A stretch of 64,000 bases of DNA from Kaistella sp. (GCA_019459085.1 JAIBEW010000009.1:46219-110218), one strand, 5' to 3'. Shown: positions 27,003 through 35,332, numbered from the stretch's first letter. Made by a program: numbers and translations. Notes: generated by a model not told the origin, from the sequence alone.

Positions 27003-27467
27003 ATGGAAACTTTTAATTCAGAAAAGTTAAGCATTTACCGATTGAATGATCAGAAAATTGCGACAGGGTTTGCAAAATTTGCAGACGCAGAACGTTATGC
27101 AGAAAAATTCGGAGGACAAGTGGTTGAAATAGGTTTTAAAGATGGAAACGACAATCCTGAAATCACGAATGAAGGCGGACTGATTGAAAAAAAACTCCAT
27201 TTTTTTGTAGAAGCCGGGCCGGATTATAAATTTATTCATTCTTCTGATCCCGGTTTCCGGCATTATGCGGATGACCTTCAGAAAATGAAATCCAGAGCCG
27301 ACCGCTTAAGTCCGGAAGAAAAATACATTTCAAATGCCGAAATAGAAATTGCCGAAGATCCCATTGTGGTGCTGAAAAATGATCGTTTTGAATCGGTCAC
27401 TTCCCGGGAAAGATGCAAATATCTGAAGCAGGCAAAAGTGTATGAAATTGCAGTGGTAAAACCTTAA
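27003..27467 (+). CDS. Hypothetical cytosolic protein, 154 aa
   Basis: I do not recognise this protein. It has no signal peptide or membrane segment. It is acidic, with an N-terminal strand-helix pattern (LSIYRLNDQKIATGFAKFADAERYAEKFGG) and a C-terminal segment RFESVTSRERCKYLKQAKVYEIAVVKP. The ATG giving METFNSEKLS is preferred because the longer frame begins at TTG and its extra 20 residues look non-coding. It is isolated, diverging from the DPP-IV gene and converging on the alpha-glucan phosphorylase gene. Confidence 0.7.
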   Translation: METFNSEKLSIYRLNDQKIATGFAKFADAERYAEKFGGQVVEIGFKDGNDNPEITNEGGLIEKKLHFFVEAGPDYKFIHSSDPGFRHYADDLQKMKSRADRLSPEEKYISNAEIEIAEDPIVVLKNDRFESVTSRERCKYLKQAKVYEIAVVKP

Positions 27468-27477
27468 TCCTAAGAAA

Positions 27478-27501
27478 AATCCGGGAAATATTCCCGGATT
27501 A
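27478..27501. terminator. Bidirectional terminator
   Basis: The near-perfect palindrome aatccgggaa/ttcccggatt is flanked by A-rich and T-rich sequence. It lies between two convergent genes and can end transcription from both. Confidence 0.75.
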
Positions 27502-27524
27502 TATTAACTTACAATTATTGTTGG

Positions 27525-29180
27525 TTAAGAATAAATCTGTTTGTAGTATTCATCCGCCATGCGGTCGCTGTTGAACTGTTTTTTTACATCGTCCATCGCA
27601 GTTTGCTGGATTTTTCTCCATTCATCCGGACGGTCATAATACATTGGCAGGATTTCATTTTCCAGAATACTGTAAATGTTTTCGAGATCGAAATGATCCT
27701 GATCGTAAACGCTCGTGTTGTCGTAATCAGCCTGTGGCGCTACGAATCCGTTCACGCCGTGTTTCGCGAATTCCGGAATCCAGCCGTCATCTGTCGATAG
27801 ATTTACGGAAGCATTCATAGAAGCCGTCATTCCTGAAGTTCCTGAAGCTTCTCTCGGAACTCTTGGATTATTCAGCCATAAATCAGATCCCTGTTTCAGG
27901 GACTTACTTAAAGCCAGTTCGTAGCCAGTAAGAACCGCCATATTTTTGAAATACTTGCTTTCCTCCACCAGTGTATTGAACATGGAGATGGCGGTGTAAT
28001 CCATTGGATAAGGTTTTCCTGCCCAAATGATCTGAACCGGATATTTGGGATTGTTCAGCAGCTTTTCGAATCTGACTTTATCATGAAGCAGCAAATCTGC
28101 TCTTTTGTAGCCTGCAAAACGTCGTGCCCACACAATTGTAAAAATATTCGGGTCGAAAAGGTTTCCGGTTTGGTCGGCAACAATTTTAAACATTCTTTTT
28201 TTCAGATGCTTTTTCCTGAAATCGAAAAGCATTTTATCGTCTTCATCCTTTGCCTCATAAAGCGGCTTGTCGGCCCAATATTTAAATTCCTGGGCATTGG
28301 TGATCGCTTTAATTTCACAGATTCCGGGATATTTGCTCCACATTTTCCGGGAAACTTCGCCGTGAAGCTGTGAAACTCCGTTTGCAATTCTGGCCATTTT
28401 TAAAGCGCAGAGCGAGTGGTTGAAACGCCCGTCCTGAATTCCTCCGATTGTTTTGACCTCTTCTATCGTAAGTCCTGAAAAATAAGACATATCATGACAA
28501 AGATAAATGTCGTGTTTTTCGTTTCCTGCTTCTTCGGGAGTGTGGGTTGTGAAAACCAATTTTTCTTTCACTTTTGCCAGATCGCCGCCGAATTTCTTCA
28601 ATAAATAAAATGCTGCAGGCAAGCCGTGTGCTTCGTTTAAATGGTAAACTTCTCTTTCCAGGTTCAACTCATCCAGTAATTTTGCGCCTCCCTTGCCGAG
28701 TAACACATACTGTGCGATTTTCGTTGATTCGTTGGCGTCGTATAAACGGTGGCAAATTGTTTTGGAGATATGGTCGTTTTCCGGAACATCAGTGGAAAGT
28801 AAAAACATCGGAGCGGTATGAAAAGTTTCCGGATTCAGATAGTATACTTTAACCCAAACCGGGGCTGAGTGAATTTCGATCTGAAATTTAATTCCGGTAT
28901 CTTCAAGAAACGAATACATTTTTTTGGTCCAGGTGGGCTGTAAGGTCTGATCGTGATTTCGGGCCTGATCGTAGTAACCGAATTTCCAGAGAATGCCGAT
29001 CCCTACCAAATCCTGTTTCAGATTGAAGGCGCTTTTCATGTGTGAGCCGGCAAGAAATCCGAGGCCTCCGGAATATATTTTTAACGCCTGATCCACGGCA
29101 AATTCCATTGAAAAATAGGCAATTTTTTTAGAGTATTCAGGGTTAATGCTGTAAGGCATCGTGAAGTTTTTAAAATCCAT
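27525..29180 (-). CDS. glgP: Alpha-glucan phosphorylase family protein
   Basis: This is a short-type (551 aa) alpha-glucan phosphorylase, a GT35 relative of the Thermotoga AgpA class. Such enzymes release glucose 1-phosphate from glycogen or maltodextrin. Recognisable segments are YFSMEFAVDQALKIYSGGLG, the HLNEAHGLPAAF strand, the phosphate/glucan region VWARRFAGYKRADLL, and EASGTSGMTASMNASVNLS. In the last segment the residue I expect to be the pyridoxal-phosphate lysine (GMK) is T452. I chose the ATG giving MDFKNFTMPYSINPEYSKK. A -7 box lies upstream. The gene stands alone, away from other glycogen genes. Confidence 0.88.
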   Translation of the reverse strand: MDFKNFTMPYSINPEYSKKIAYFSMEFAVDQALKIYSGGLGFLAGSHMKSAFNLKQDLVGIGILWKFGYYDQARNHDQTLQPTWTKKMYSFLEDTGIKFQIEIHSAPVWVKVYYLNPETFHTAPMFLLSTDVPENDHISKTICHRLYDANESTKIAQYVLLGKGGAKLLDELNLEREVYHLNEAHGLPAAFYLLKKFGGDLAKVKEKLVFTTHTPEEAGNEKHDIYLCHDMSYFSGLTIEEVKTIGGIQDGRFNHSLCALKMARIANGVSQLHGEVSRKMWSKYPGICEIKAITNAQEFKYWADKPLYEAKDEDDKMLFDFRKKHLKKRMFKIVADQTGNLFDPNIFTIVWARRFAGYKRADLLLHDKVRFEKLLNNPKYPVQIIWAGKPYPMDYTAISMFNTLVEESKYFKNMAVLTGYELALSKSLKQGSDLWLNNPRVPREASGTSGMTASMNASVNLSTDDGWIPEFAKHGVNGFVAPQADYDNTSVYDQDHFDLENIYSILENEILPMYYDRPDEWRKIQQTAMDDVKKQFNSDRMADEYYKQIYS

Positions 29181-29207
29181 GTTTCGCTGTTCGTTACGGT
29201 TAAGAGG

Positions 29208-29215
29208 CAAAGATA
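29208..29215 (-). promoter_or_regulatory. -7 promoter box of alpha-glucan phosphorylase gene
   Basis: On the minus strand this reads TATCTTTG, 28 bases before the chosen start. This supports the shorter start, because the longer frame would begin inside the box region. Confidence 0.5.
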
Positions 29216-29268
29216 TTGATTTTAAAAACGGTGTGAACTTCTAATAGGAATTTAGAACAGATATTTTT

Positions 29269-30102
29269 TTAACCTACCAGTCCTGTAATAATGTTGTTAT
29301 ATCCATACCTGCAAACGCCGATGAATAAAATTACGAGAATCCCAAAAATTAGGTATAAAAAAGAAAGCAAATAAGACAAAAACATGGACCACATTGACCG
29401 GAAGATTACATTTCGCTTCATTCGGTCATTAAAGAGCTGAATGAGTGATACAGTAATCATTGCCCATGAAATCAAATAGAACAGGCTGTTGTTGATTCCT
29501 GCAAAATGGTTCAGGAAAATGAACAACATATACACCGCTAAAGATTGGCCTGTTAAAAACAACATAATAATTAGCCACTCCGGATAATTGTAGCGGTATT
29601 TCCGGAATCCCAGATAGAATCCGAAAGCCGCGACCGGAATCATAAGCAGCACTGTGAATGCAAAATGATTTCCGAGCCACTCGGAGATTTCTTTAAGGTA
29701 AGTAATGAAGCCTTTGAAATCAATATATTTTGATGCCTCAGATTGAGATAAATTTACAGAAAGGTTTTCACTGGGATCGGCAATCTTCTTTTTCCCCTTT
29801 AAAAAATACTGAAATAAAGCGCAAACGGAACCCAGAATCAATACCAGCATTAACGGTTTAAAATGCTGCTGCCTTTTTCCCGCAATATATTCGCGCAAGG
29901 TGTGGCCTGGACGGGTAAACAGTTCTTGCAGGGTGTAGAGAATTCCGCCGTCTACATGAAAGATGCCGTGCTGGATTTCATGGACCAAAAAATGAAAATT
30001 AATGCGGTGTGTGGCGGTTTTCTGGCCGCATTCGTGACAGAATTTCTGATGCATAAGCAGGTGCTGGCTGCAGTTTTTACATCGCTTGTCCGGCTGATTC
30101 AT
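29269..30102 (-). CDS. DUF3667 domain-containing membrane protein
   Basis: The N terminus has a zinc-ribbon-like pair CKNC and CHEC (residues 9-30), followed by the DUF3667 core (ILYTLQELFTRPGHTLREYI and AGKRQQHFKPLMLVLILGS). Four or five membrane segments follow in the C-terminal half. The length of 277 aa is normal. The function of DUF3667 is not known, and it is common in Bacteroidota. The zinc ribbon should face the cytosol. It is monocistronic, with a promoter box about 15 bases upstream of the ATG. Confidence 0.88.
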   Translation of the reverse strand: MNQPDKRCKNCSQHLLMHQKFCHECGQKTATHRINFHFLVHEIQHGIFHVDGGILYTLQELFTRPGHTLREYIAGKRQQHFKPLMLVLILGSVCALFQYFLKGKKKIADPSENLSVNLSQSEASKYIDFKGFITYLKEISEWLGNHFAFTVLLMIPVAAFGFYLGFRKYRYNYPEWLIIMLFLTGQSLAVYMLFIFLNHFAGINNSLFYLISWAMITVSLIQLFNDRMKRNVIFRSMWSMFLSYLLSFLYLIFGILVILFIGVCRYGYNNIITGLVG

Positions 30103-30116
30103 CGTTTTAGTTTTAC

Positions 30117-30124
30117 CAAAATTA
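30117..30124 (-). promoter_or_regulatory. -7 promoter box of DUF3667 gene
   Basis: On the minus strand this reads TAATTTTG, matching TAnnTTTG. It is close to the ATG, so the leader would be very short. Confidence 0.4.
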
Positions 30125-30227
30125 TAAATTCAATATTAATTGTATTTAAATTTTTGAAAAAATTTTCATCTGTATTGTTTTTTTAAGTACTTTTATTTCA
30201 TAAAATATTGATTTTCAAAAACTTTGG

Positions 30228-31028
30228 ATGATGAAAAAAGTATTTTCAGAAGAGGATTTAATAAAAAATCTATCGTTGTACTACCTGAACCGGCATTTAA
30301 TAAAAAAGCCAATGGCGCGCTATCACCGCGAAATTGACGGTTCCGGACTGCACGACCGCGAGAAATATCGGAAAAAATCGGAGATTTTACTCTTGAATTC
30401 TTTTCTTCACCATTTTCCGAATGTAATTTTCGAAAATCTTATCTGCGAAAGCCCTGATTTTATCGCCACCATCAATAATAAGAAGATTGGGATCGAATTA
30501 ACGGAAGTCATCAACCATCTTGAAATCAAAAAAATAGAAAGTCAACTCAATAAAATATTCCGCCAGTCTGAAATATTGATGGAAAACGAAGACACTGCGG
30601 AATTCCGCGGTGTTTATTTTTTGGAATTCCGTCATCTTTCGAAAATTGATCTGCTGGAAAAACAGGAAGAAATTGTGCAGAACATCTGCAACTCCATCAG
30701 AAAAAACAAGGCCTATGGCTGCGTGAAAAAAATCCGGAAATCGCCGCACCGGCGGAATGTTTTTATTACACACGACTTCAATCTGGGACTTTTTGATGAA
30801 CTGAGTTCAGAGAAAATCATTGAACTCATCGAAAAGAAAAATGAAAAATTCCCGTATTACGACAGAAATGTTGATGAATGCTGGCTCGTGATCGTTTCAG
30901 ATATGAATTCGATCGCCTCGCGCTACACTTTTATCCGGGATAAGGAAAACCTGAAACATATAAAATCACCATTCCACAAAATTTTCCATCTCGAAAACAT
31001 GTACGGAAGTATGACGAACATTAAGTAA
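30228..31028 (+). CDS. Unknown protein with a possible PD-(D/E)XK nuclease-like core
   Basis: I cannot assign this 266-aa protein to a family. It is soluble, strongly basic and Lys/Glu-rich. The segment FENLICESPDFIATINNKK followed by IGIELTEVINH has the spacing of a restriction-like nuclease core (PD, then a hydrophobic strand, then ExT), where ExK is usual. A later basic region (CVKKIRKSPHRRNVF) could contact nucleic acid. The gene is isolated between a DUF3667 gene and a SnoaL-like gene, with no methylase or partner alongside. A nuclease role is inference only. Confidence 0.6.
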   Translation: MMKKVFSEEDLIKNLSLYYLNRHLIKKPMARYHREIDGSGLHDREKYRKKSEILLLNSFLHHFPNVIFENLICESPDFIATINNKKIGIELTEVINHLEIKKIESQLNKIFRQSEILMENEDTAEFRGVYFLEFRHLSKIDLLEKQEEIVQNICNSIRKNKAYGCVKKIRKSPHRRNVFITHDFNLGLFDELSSEKIIELIEKKNEKFPYYDRNVDECWLVIVSDMNSIASRYTFIRDKENLKHIKSPFHKIFHLENMYGSMTNIK

Positions 31029-31036
31029 AAGTTTTT

Positions 31037-31396
31037 CTAGTTGAAAACTTCGGTGTTTTTGAAATAATCTGAAAGATGAACGATTTTGCCTGATTCTGAA
31101 AACTGCACAACAGTAGCGATATTGTTTTTATAAAAACCTTTTCCGGAAAGAAATCCCTGGGAAACCGTTTCATAAAAAAACTTATGATTTCCCAAATCAT
31201 GAACGGTGGAAATTTCCCACACAATGTTCTCGTAGCGTCGGAATATGGCTCTGAAAAGCGCTAAAATCCTGTTTGCACCTGAAATTTCTTTGGAAGGCGG
31301 AATCCAGATCTGACTCTCATCATTGAACCATTTTTTTAGATTATCGGTATTTTTAGTATTAAGATCCTGCATAAAAGCAGTTATTTTGCAGTCCAT
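31037..31396 (-). CDS. NTF2-like / SnoaL-fold protein
   Basis: This small protein of 119 aa has the cone-shaped NTF2-like pattern: an N-terminal helix ITAFMQDLNTKNTDNLKKWF, a DESQIWIPP strand, ISGANRILALFRAIFRRYENI, and a C-terminal sheet ending VVQFSESGKIVHLSDYF. Such proteins are often small-molecule binding or isomerase-like, and the ligand here is unknown. It has no export signal. It converges on the unknown plus-strand gene with eight bases between them. Confidence 0.8.
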   Translation of the reverse strand: MDCKITAFMQDLNTKNTDNLKKWFNDESQIWIPPSKEISGANRILALFRAIFRRYENIVWEISTVHDLGNHKFFYETVSQGFLSGKGFYKNNIATVVQFSESGKIVHLSDYFKNTEVFN

Positions 31397-31557
31397 ATTG
31401 GGTTTTTACTTATTTACGATAAAATATTAAAAAAGGTTTTTTAATATCATTTCAGTAAACAATTTCTTTTAGTTGTTAAGGTTAGTCGCTCAAATGTTTT
31501 GCAAGTTACGTAAAATCAGATAGCTTCCCGTTTTTTAGCTTAAATTTTTGAAATCCT

Positions 31558-31565
31558 TATCTTTG
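31558..31565 (+). promoter_or_regulatory. -7 promoter box of mtaB
   Basis: TATCTTTG matches TAnnTTTG and lies 22 bases before the GTG start. A TTTT tract about 20 bases upstream may act as the -33 element. Confidence 0.5.
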
Positions 31566-31587
31566 CAGATCAAAATCCGTTATTAAA

Positions 31588-32937
31588 GTGAATTTATTTC
31601 CCAAAAAGACCGCCGCATTCCACACGCTCGGCTGCAAACTGAATTTTGCCGAAACTTCTACCATTGCCCGTCAGTTGACTGATGCGGGTTATGAAAAAGT
31701 GAGTTTTGACCTTCCGGCTGATATTTACGTCATCAACACCTGTTCGGTGACCGAAAATGCAGACCGTGAATGTAAATTACACGTGAAGCGCGCGATGAAA
31801 GCCAATCCTGAAGGTTTGGTGGTAATTTTAGGATGCTACGCACAGCTGAAACCGGAAGAGATTTCAGCAATTGAAGGCGTGGATCTGGTTTTGGGTGCGA
31901 AGGAAAAGTTCAATATCCTGAGTTATCTTGAAGATCTTCAGAAAACACGTACTCACGGAATTATTCACTCATGCGAGATCGAGGAAATCGACTTTTTTAT
32001 CGGAAGTTATTCGATTGGAGACCGAACGCGGGCTTTTTTAAAAGTTCAGGACGGCTGCGATTATAAATGTACCTACTGCACCATTCCGCTGGCGCGCGGA
32101 ATTTCCCGCTCCGATACGATTGAGAGTGTCGTGCAGAATGCGAGAGAAATCGCTTCAAAAGGAATCAAAGAAATCGTATTGACGGGCGTGAACATCGGTG
32201 ATTACGGCAAAGGTGAATTTGGTAATAAAAAGCATAAACATACTTTTCTTGACCTGATTGCGGAACTTAATACGGTTGAGGGTATTGAAAGGATCAGGAT
32301 TTCCTCCATTGAGCCAAATCTTCTGAAAGACGAAAGCATAGAACTCGTTTCAAAAAGCAAAAGTTTTGTTCCGCATTTTCATATTCCACTCCAAAGCGGA
32401 AGCGATGAAATACTCAAGAAAATGAAACGCCGTTACCTGACCGGTTTATACCTGGAACGCGTTTCAAAAATCCATGAAGTGATGCCTGATGCGTGTATCG
32501 GCGTTGATGTGATTGTTGGTTTCCCTGGAGAAACTGAGGAAAAATTTATGGAAACTTACCATTTCCTGAACAGCCTGCCGCTGAGTTATCTGCATGTTTT
32601 CACCTATTCTGAAAGAGAGCATACCGAAGCTGCAGCGATGGAGGGAATTGTACCGATTCCGGAAAGGAAGAGACGCAATAAAATGCTCAGAATTCTTTCC
32701 GAAAAAAAGAAAATGGCATTTTACCAAACCCAAATCGGCAAAACACTTCCCGTTCTTTGGGAACATGAGAACAAAAACGGAGTGATGTACGGTTTTACCG
32801 AGAATTATGTGCGTGTTCAGAAACCGTATGATGCAAATTCCGTCAATCAGATTGAATTTCTAAAACTCAACCGTATCGAGGAGGATGGAGCGGTTTCGGT
32901 GGAGCCGGTTTTTGAAGAATTTCTGGCAAGAATCTAG
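31588..32937 (+). CDS. mtaB: tRNA ms2t6A37 methylthiotransferase
   Basis: MtaB is a radical-SAM methylthiotransferase that adds the 2-methylthio group to t6A at position 37 of ANN-decoding tRNAs. The N-terminal UPF0004 domain binds one Fe-S cluster (HTLGCKLNFAET, CSVTENADREC, GCYAQ). The radical SAM motif is CDYKCTYCTIPLARG, and a C-terminal TRAM domain is visible around FTENYVRVQKPY. The length is 449 aa. The start is GTG. Its substrate t6A is made by the TsaD pathway, and a tsaD gene lies 20 kb away in this window. Confidence 0.94.
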   Translation: MNLFPKKTAAFHTLGCKLNFAETSTIARQLTDAGYEKVSFDLPADIYVINTCSVTENADRECKLHVKRAMKANPEGLVVILGCYAQLKPEEISAIEGVDLVLGAKEKFNILSYLEDLQKTRTHGIIHSCEIEEIDFFIGSYSIGDRTRAFLKVQDGCDYKCTYCTIPLARGISRSDTIESVVQNAREIASKGIKEIVLTGVNIGDYGKGEFGNKKHKHTFLDLIAELNTVEGIERIRISSIEPNLLKDESIELVSKSKSFVPHFHIPLQSGSDEILKKMKRRYLTGLYLERVSKIHEVMPDACIGVDVIVGFPGETEEKFMETYHFLNSLPLSYLHVFTYSEREHTEAAAMEGIVPIPERKRRNKMLRILSEKKKMAFYQTQIGKTLPVLWEHENKNGVMYGFTENYVRVQKPYDANSVNQIEFLKLNRIEEDGAVSVEPVFEEFLARI

Positions 32938-33089
32938 TCCTGAACCGGCTGAACGTTGCCCGTATTCATCCCCTCGAACAGATCGGGAAAGAATGCAATG
33001 ATGATGAAATAGAAAATAATCATCAACACGATAACAGCAATAGCAGTGATTACAAGCGGGCCGGGTGTATTTTTTTTGGAAGGTTCCAT
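32934..33089 (-). CDS. Small single-pass membrane protein, 51 aa
   Basis: A 51-codon minus-strand frame encodes a short basic N terminus (MEPSKKNTPGP), one long hydrophobic segment (LVITAIAVIVLMIIFYFIII) and a polar tail (PDLFEGMNTGNVQPVQD). The clean topology and full-length ATG-to-TAG frame support a real gene. Its stop codon overlaps the mtaB stop by four bases, tail to tail. I do not know its function. Confidence 0.65.
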   Translation of the reverse strand: MEPSKKNTPGPLVITAIAVIVLMIIFYFIIIAFFPDLFEGMNTGNVQPVQD

Positions 33090-33123
33090 ATTGTTTTTGT
33101 TTTAATAAAATTACACTTTTTTA

Positions 33124-33852
33124 TTAGAATTCGCTCGTAGGTCTTTCAGAAGTCTTGTAGATCTGAAAATTGAAGATAAAACTCCGGTCGTTGAATTTGT
33201 AAGCACTAGAATCGAAATAGTTTGGATTTCTGGCGTAAGCTGCTCTGGACGGAACGATAATCACTCCCTGAAGATTGTAACTCGCCGAATCATCTAAATC
33301 ATAACTTTTAAAATGCTGTAATGCCTCACGGAATCCTTCAATTTCAAAATATTCACGAGGCTGGTTTCTGGTGGTGCGAAATGAAGACTTCGCATAATAG
33401 AAAAAAGGGTCAACATCTGGAACTCCGGTACTTGCAATCGTATTAAAAATAGGAAACTGAGATGTAAATGAGATGGTGTTTTCAGTATTCGTCGCAACAT
33501 AACTTACGGTTTTGTGCATCAGTTTCAGAATATCTGCAGTTCCGATTGTTTTCCCCGGATTTGGCTGTGCGCTGTTGCGGATAATATAAACCACTCCCGA
33601 AGGAAGAGTTACCGGGTTGAGGTCTTTCAGTTTCGTATAGTTATCATCTGCTGCATCGGTACTGCTGAATGGAGTAACATTTCCCTGAGTGTCTAAGTAA
33701 TTTTCCCCAAGATATTTTTGAATCGCCTGATCATCGTACGTATTCTGCGTTTCGATGCTTACCTGCTCAATTACAGTTTCATCGTCATCGCTCTTGCAGG
33801 AATTGATGAATGGCAAACTCAGGACAGTGATATAAAAAAAGATTTTCTTCAT
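33124..33852 (-). CDS. FKBP-type peptidyl-prolyl isomerase lipoprotein
   Basis: The signal peptide carries the lipobox LPFINSC, so the mature protein would be a lipoprotein starting CKSDDDE, the acidic sorting tail seen in many Bacteroidota surface lipoproteins. The C-terminal half resembles an FKBP domain: YFEIEGFREALQHFKSYDL and YNLQGVIIVPSRAAY, ending in a FNFQIYKT strand. Such lipoproteins (GldI-like) can help fold gliding or T9SS components. The FKBP match is by pattern and key catalytic residues are not obvious, so activity is uncertain. A promoter box lies upstream of the chosen ATG. Confidence 0.78.
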   Translation of the reverse strand: MKKIFFYITVLSLPFINSCKSDDDETVIEQVSIETQNTYDDQAIQKYLGENYLDTQGNVTPFSSTDAADDNYTKLKDLNPVTLPSGVVYIIRNSAQPNPGKTIGTADILKLMHKTVSYVATNTENTISFTSQFPIFNTIASTGVPDVDPFFYYAKSSFRTTRNQPREYFEIEGFREALQHFKSYDLDDSASYNLQGVIIVPSRAAYARNPNYFDSSAYKFNDRSFIFNFQIYKTSERPTSEF

Positions 33853-33891
33853 TTTGGATTTTATAATTAAATTGCTGAAAATTAATTCAGG

Positions 33892-33899
33892 CAAAAGTA
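33892..33899 (-). promoter_or_regulatory. -7 promoter box of FKBP-like lipoprotein gene
   Basis: On the minus strand this reads TACTTTTG, matching TAnnTTTG. It lies in the short divergent gap beside the S4-domain gene. Confidence 0.4.
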
Positions 33900-33909
33900 A
33901 AAATAAATT

Positions 33910-34344
33910 ATGAGAATCGATAAGTTTTTGTGGAGTATTCGTTTTTATAAAACGCGCAACATCGCTTCAGAAGAAATAAAAAAAAACAGAGTCTCGATTG
34001 GGGAGAACCCGGTAAAGTCATCGAAAGAAGTAAAAGAAGGAGATATCATCAAGATCAAAAAAAATCAGATTGTTTACCGCATCAAGGTGCTGCAGATTCC
34101 TAAAAGCAGGATCGGCGCGAAACTCGTTCAGCTTCATGTGACGGATATGACGGAGAAAGAACAGTACGAAATACTGAACCTCCGAAAACAGGAGCAAAGC
34201 TATTACCGCATAAAAGGGGAGGGAAGACCCACTAAAAAAGACCGCCGCGAGATCACTGATTTTCTGGTGGAAGGCAATGATGACGATGAAAGTCTGACTG
34301 AAGAAAGCTGGGATCTGTTTTTTAAAAAGGAAGATGATGAATAA
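33910..34344 (+). CDS. S4 RNA-binding domain protein (Hsp15-like)
   Basis: The N-terminal S4 domain is clear: MRIDKFLWSIRFYKTRNIASEEI, then VSIGENPVKSSKEVKEGD and IKIKKNQIVYRIKVL. The basic C-terminal extension includes GEGRPTKKDRREITDF. Hsp15-type proteins recognise stalled 50S subunits carrying peptidyl-tRNA and help recycle them. The length of 144 aa fits. The C terminus is strongly acidic (EGNDDDESLTEESWD), a feature I have seen in Bacteroidota members. The end overlaps the shikimate kinase gene tail to tail by 23 bases. Confidence 0.88.
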   Translation: MRIDKFLWSIRFYKTRNIASEEIKKNRVSIGENPVKSSKEVKEGDIIKIKKNQIVYRIKVLQIPKSRIGAKLVQLHVTDMTEKEQYEILNLRKQEQSYYRIKGEGRPTKKDRREITDFLVEGNDDDESLTEESWDLFFKKEDDE

Positions 34345-34837
34345 TCTCTTCAGCGATTTCCTCCGGTGTTTTACCGTCGATATCTACTGTGAACTGCGCT
34401 TTTGAATAAAAGGCGTTTCTCTCGAATAAATGCTTGGCAATAAACTCGGGCAGATCTTCGTCATTTATTTTCGCGATTAACGGACGCGTATTTTTTTGTT
34501 TTAAAAGCCTTTGCGACAGGGTGTTGACGGAGCCGCGTAAAAAAAAACTGAAGGAATTTTGGTTGATGACTTCCATATTGTTGTAATACGCCGGTGTTCC
34601 ACCGCCCAAACTTAAAACCACATCGTTTTTTGAGGCTAAATACTCTTCAAGCAACTCTCTTTCCTGTTTTCTAAAGTATATTTCGCCGCTCATCTTGAAG
34701 ATTTCGGCAACCGAGCGGTTGTTTTTAAGTATTATTTGTTTGTCGAGGTCAATAAATTCAAAATTAAGTTTTTGGCTCAATAATCTCGCAATGTGAGATT
34801 TACCACTCCCCATGTACCCCAGTAAAGCAATTACCAT
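34322..34837 (-). CDS. aroK: Shikimate kinase
   Basis: AroK phosphorylates shikimate in the aromatic amino acid pathway. The P-loop is LLGYMGSGKSHIARLL (about 4-19), the shikimate-binding Asp is in FIDLDKQI, and the loop LSLGGGTPAYY and the lid arginine region follow. The length of 171 aa is typical. It is transcribed alone, with the tRNA promoter immediately to its right. Its last codons overlap the S4 gene. Confidence 0.94.
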   Translation of the reverse strand: MVIALLGYMGSGKSHIARLLSQKLNFEFIDLDKQIILKNNRSVAEIFKMSGEIYFRKQERELLEEYLASKNDVVLSLGGGTPAYYNNMEVINQNSFSFFLRGSVNTLSQRLLKQKNTRPLIAKINDEDLPEFIAKHLFERNAFYSKAQFTVDIDGKTPEEIAEEIIHHLPF

Positions 34838-34868
34838 GATTTTATTTTCTACAAATCTCCAAAAAAAT

Positions 34869-34898
34869 TTTGAGTAACTAAAAAAAGTTTTATCTTTG
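34869..34898 (+). promoter_or_regulatory. Strong consensus promoter of the tRNA cluster
   Basis: TTTG at 34869-34872 and TATCTTTG at 34891-34898 are separated by 18 bases. This is a full match to the Bacteroidota -33/-7 consensus. It lies 40 bases before the first tRNA. Confidence 0.75.
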
Positions 34899-34938
34899 CA
34901 CCACTTTTGAAACGAACATTATCCGTTGCAAAATGACC

Positions 34939-35011
34939 GACTCGGTAGCTCAGCTGGTAGAGCAATACACTTTTAATGTATGGGTCCTGGGTTCGAATCC
35001 CAGCCGGGTCA
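34939..35011 (+). tRNA. tRNA-Lys (anticodon TTT), copy 1
   Basis: The gene is 73 bases long. The acceptor stem GACTCGG pairs with CCGGGTC (one G-T pair), the D-loop is AGCTCAGCTGGTAGAGC, the anticodon loop is ACTTTTAAT, and the T arm is CTGGGTTCGAATCCCAG. The CCA end is not encoded. Confidence 0.97.
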
Positions 35012-35051
35012 CAAAGCAGGAAAACCCGTATTTTTTTACGGTTTTTTTTTT

Positions 35052-35134
35052 GCCTGCGTGGTGAAATTGGTAGACACGCCATCTTGAGGGGGTGGTTTCC
35101 TACGGATGTGCTGGTTCGAGTCCAGTCGCAGGCA
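35052..35134 (+). tRNA. tRNA-Leu (anticodon GAG)
   Basis: The gene is 83 bases long with a long variable arm, as expected for Leu. The acceptor stem GCCTGCG pairs with CGCAGGC, the anticodon loop contains TTGAGGG, and the T arm is CTGGTTCGAGTCCAG. CCA is not encoded. Confidence 0.96.
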
Positions 35135-35204
35135 CAAACTCAGCAATGAGTAACATTTTTTATGGCAGTTTTTAATATTGCCAAATACTTTAATTTTCAA
35201 GACC

Positions 35205-35277
35205 GACTCGGTAGCTCAGCTGGTAGAGCAATACACTTTTAATGTATGGGTCCTGGGTTCGAATCCCAGCCGGGTCA
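35205..35277 (+). tRNA. tRNA-Lys (anticodon TTT), copy 2
   Basis: This copy is identical to the first Lys tRNA over all 73 bases, and the identity extends four bases upstream (gacc). The features are as in copy 1. Confidence 0.97.
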
Positions 35278-35332
35278 CTATTTACTTTTGCGAGTAAATT
35301 TTTTTCATATTAATATTTTGTGATTTGGTGTT

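Noticed and set aside
34849..35082. 77-aa minus-strand frame over the tRNA genes
   Set aside because: It is translated from tRNA-Lys and tRNA-Leu sequence, a known type of false gene call.
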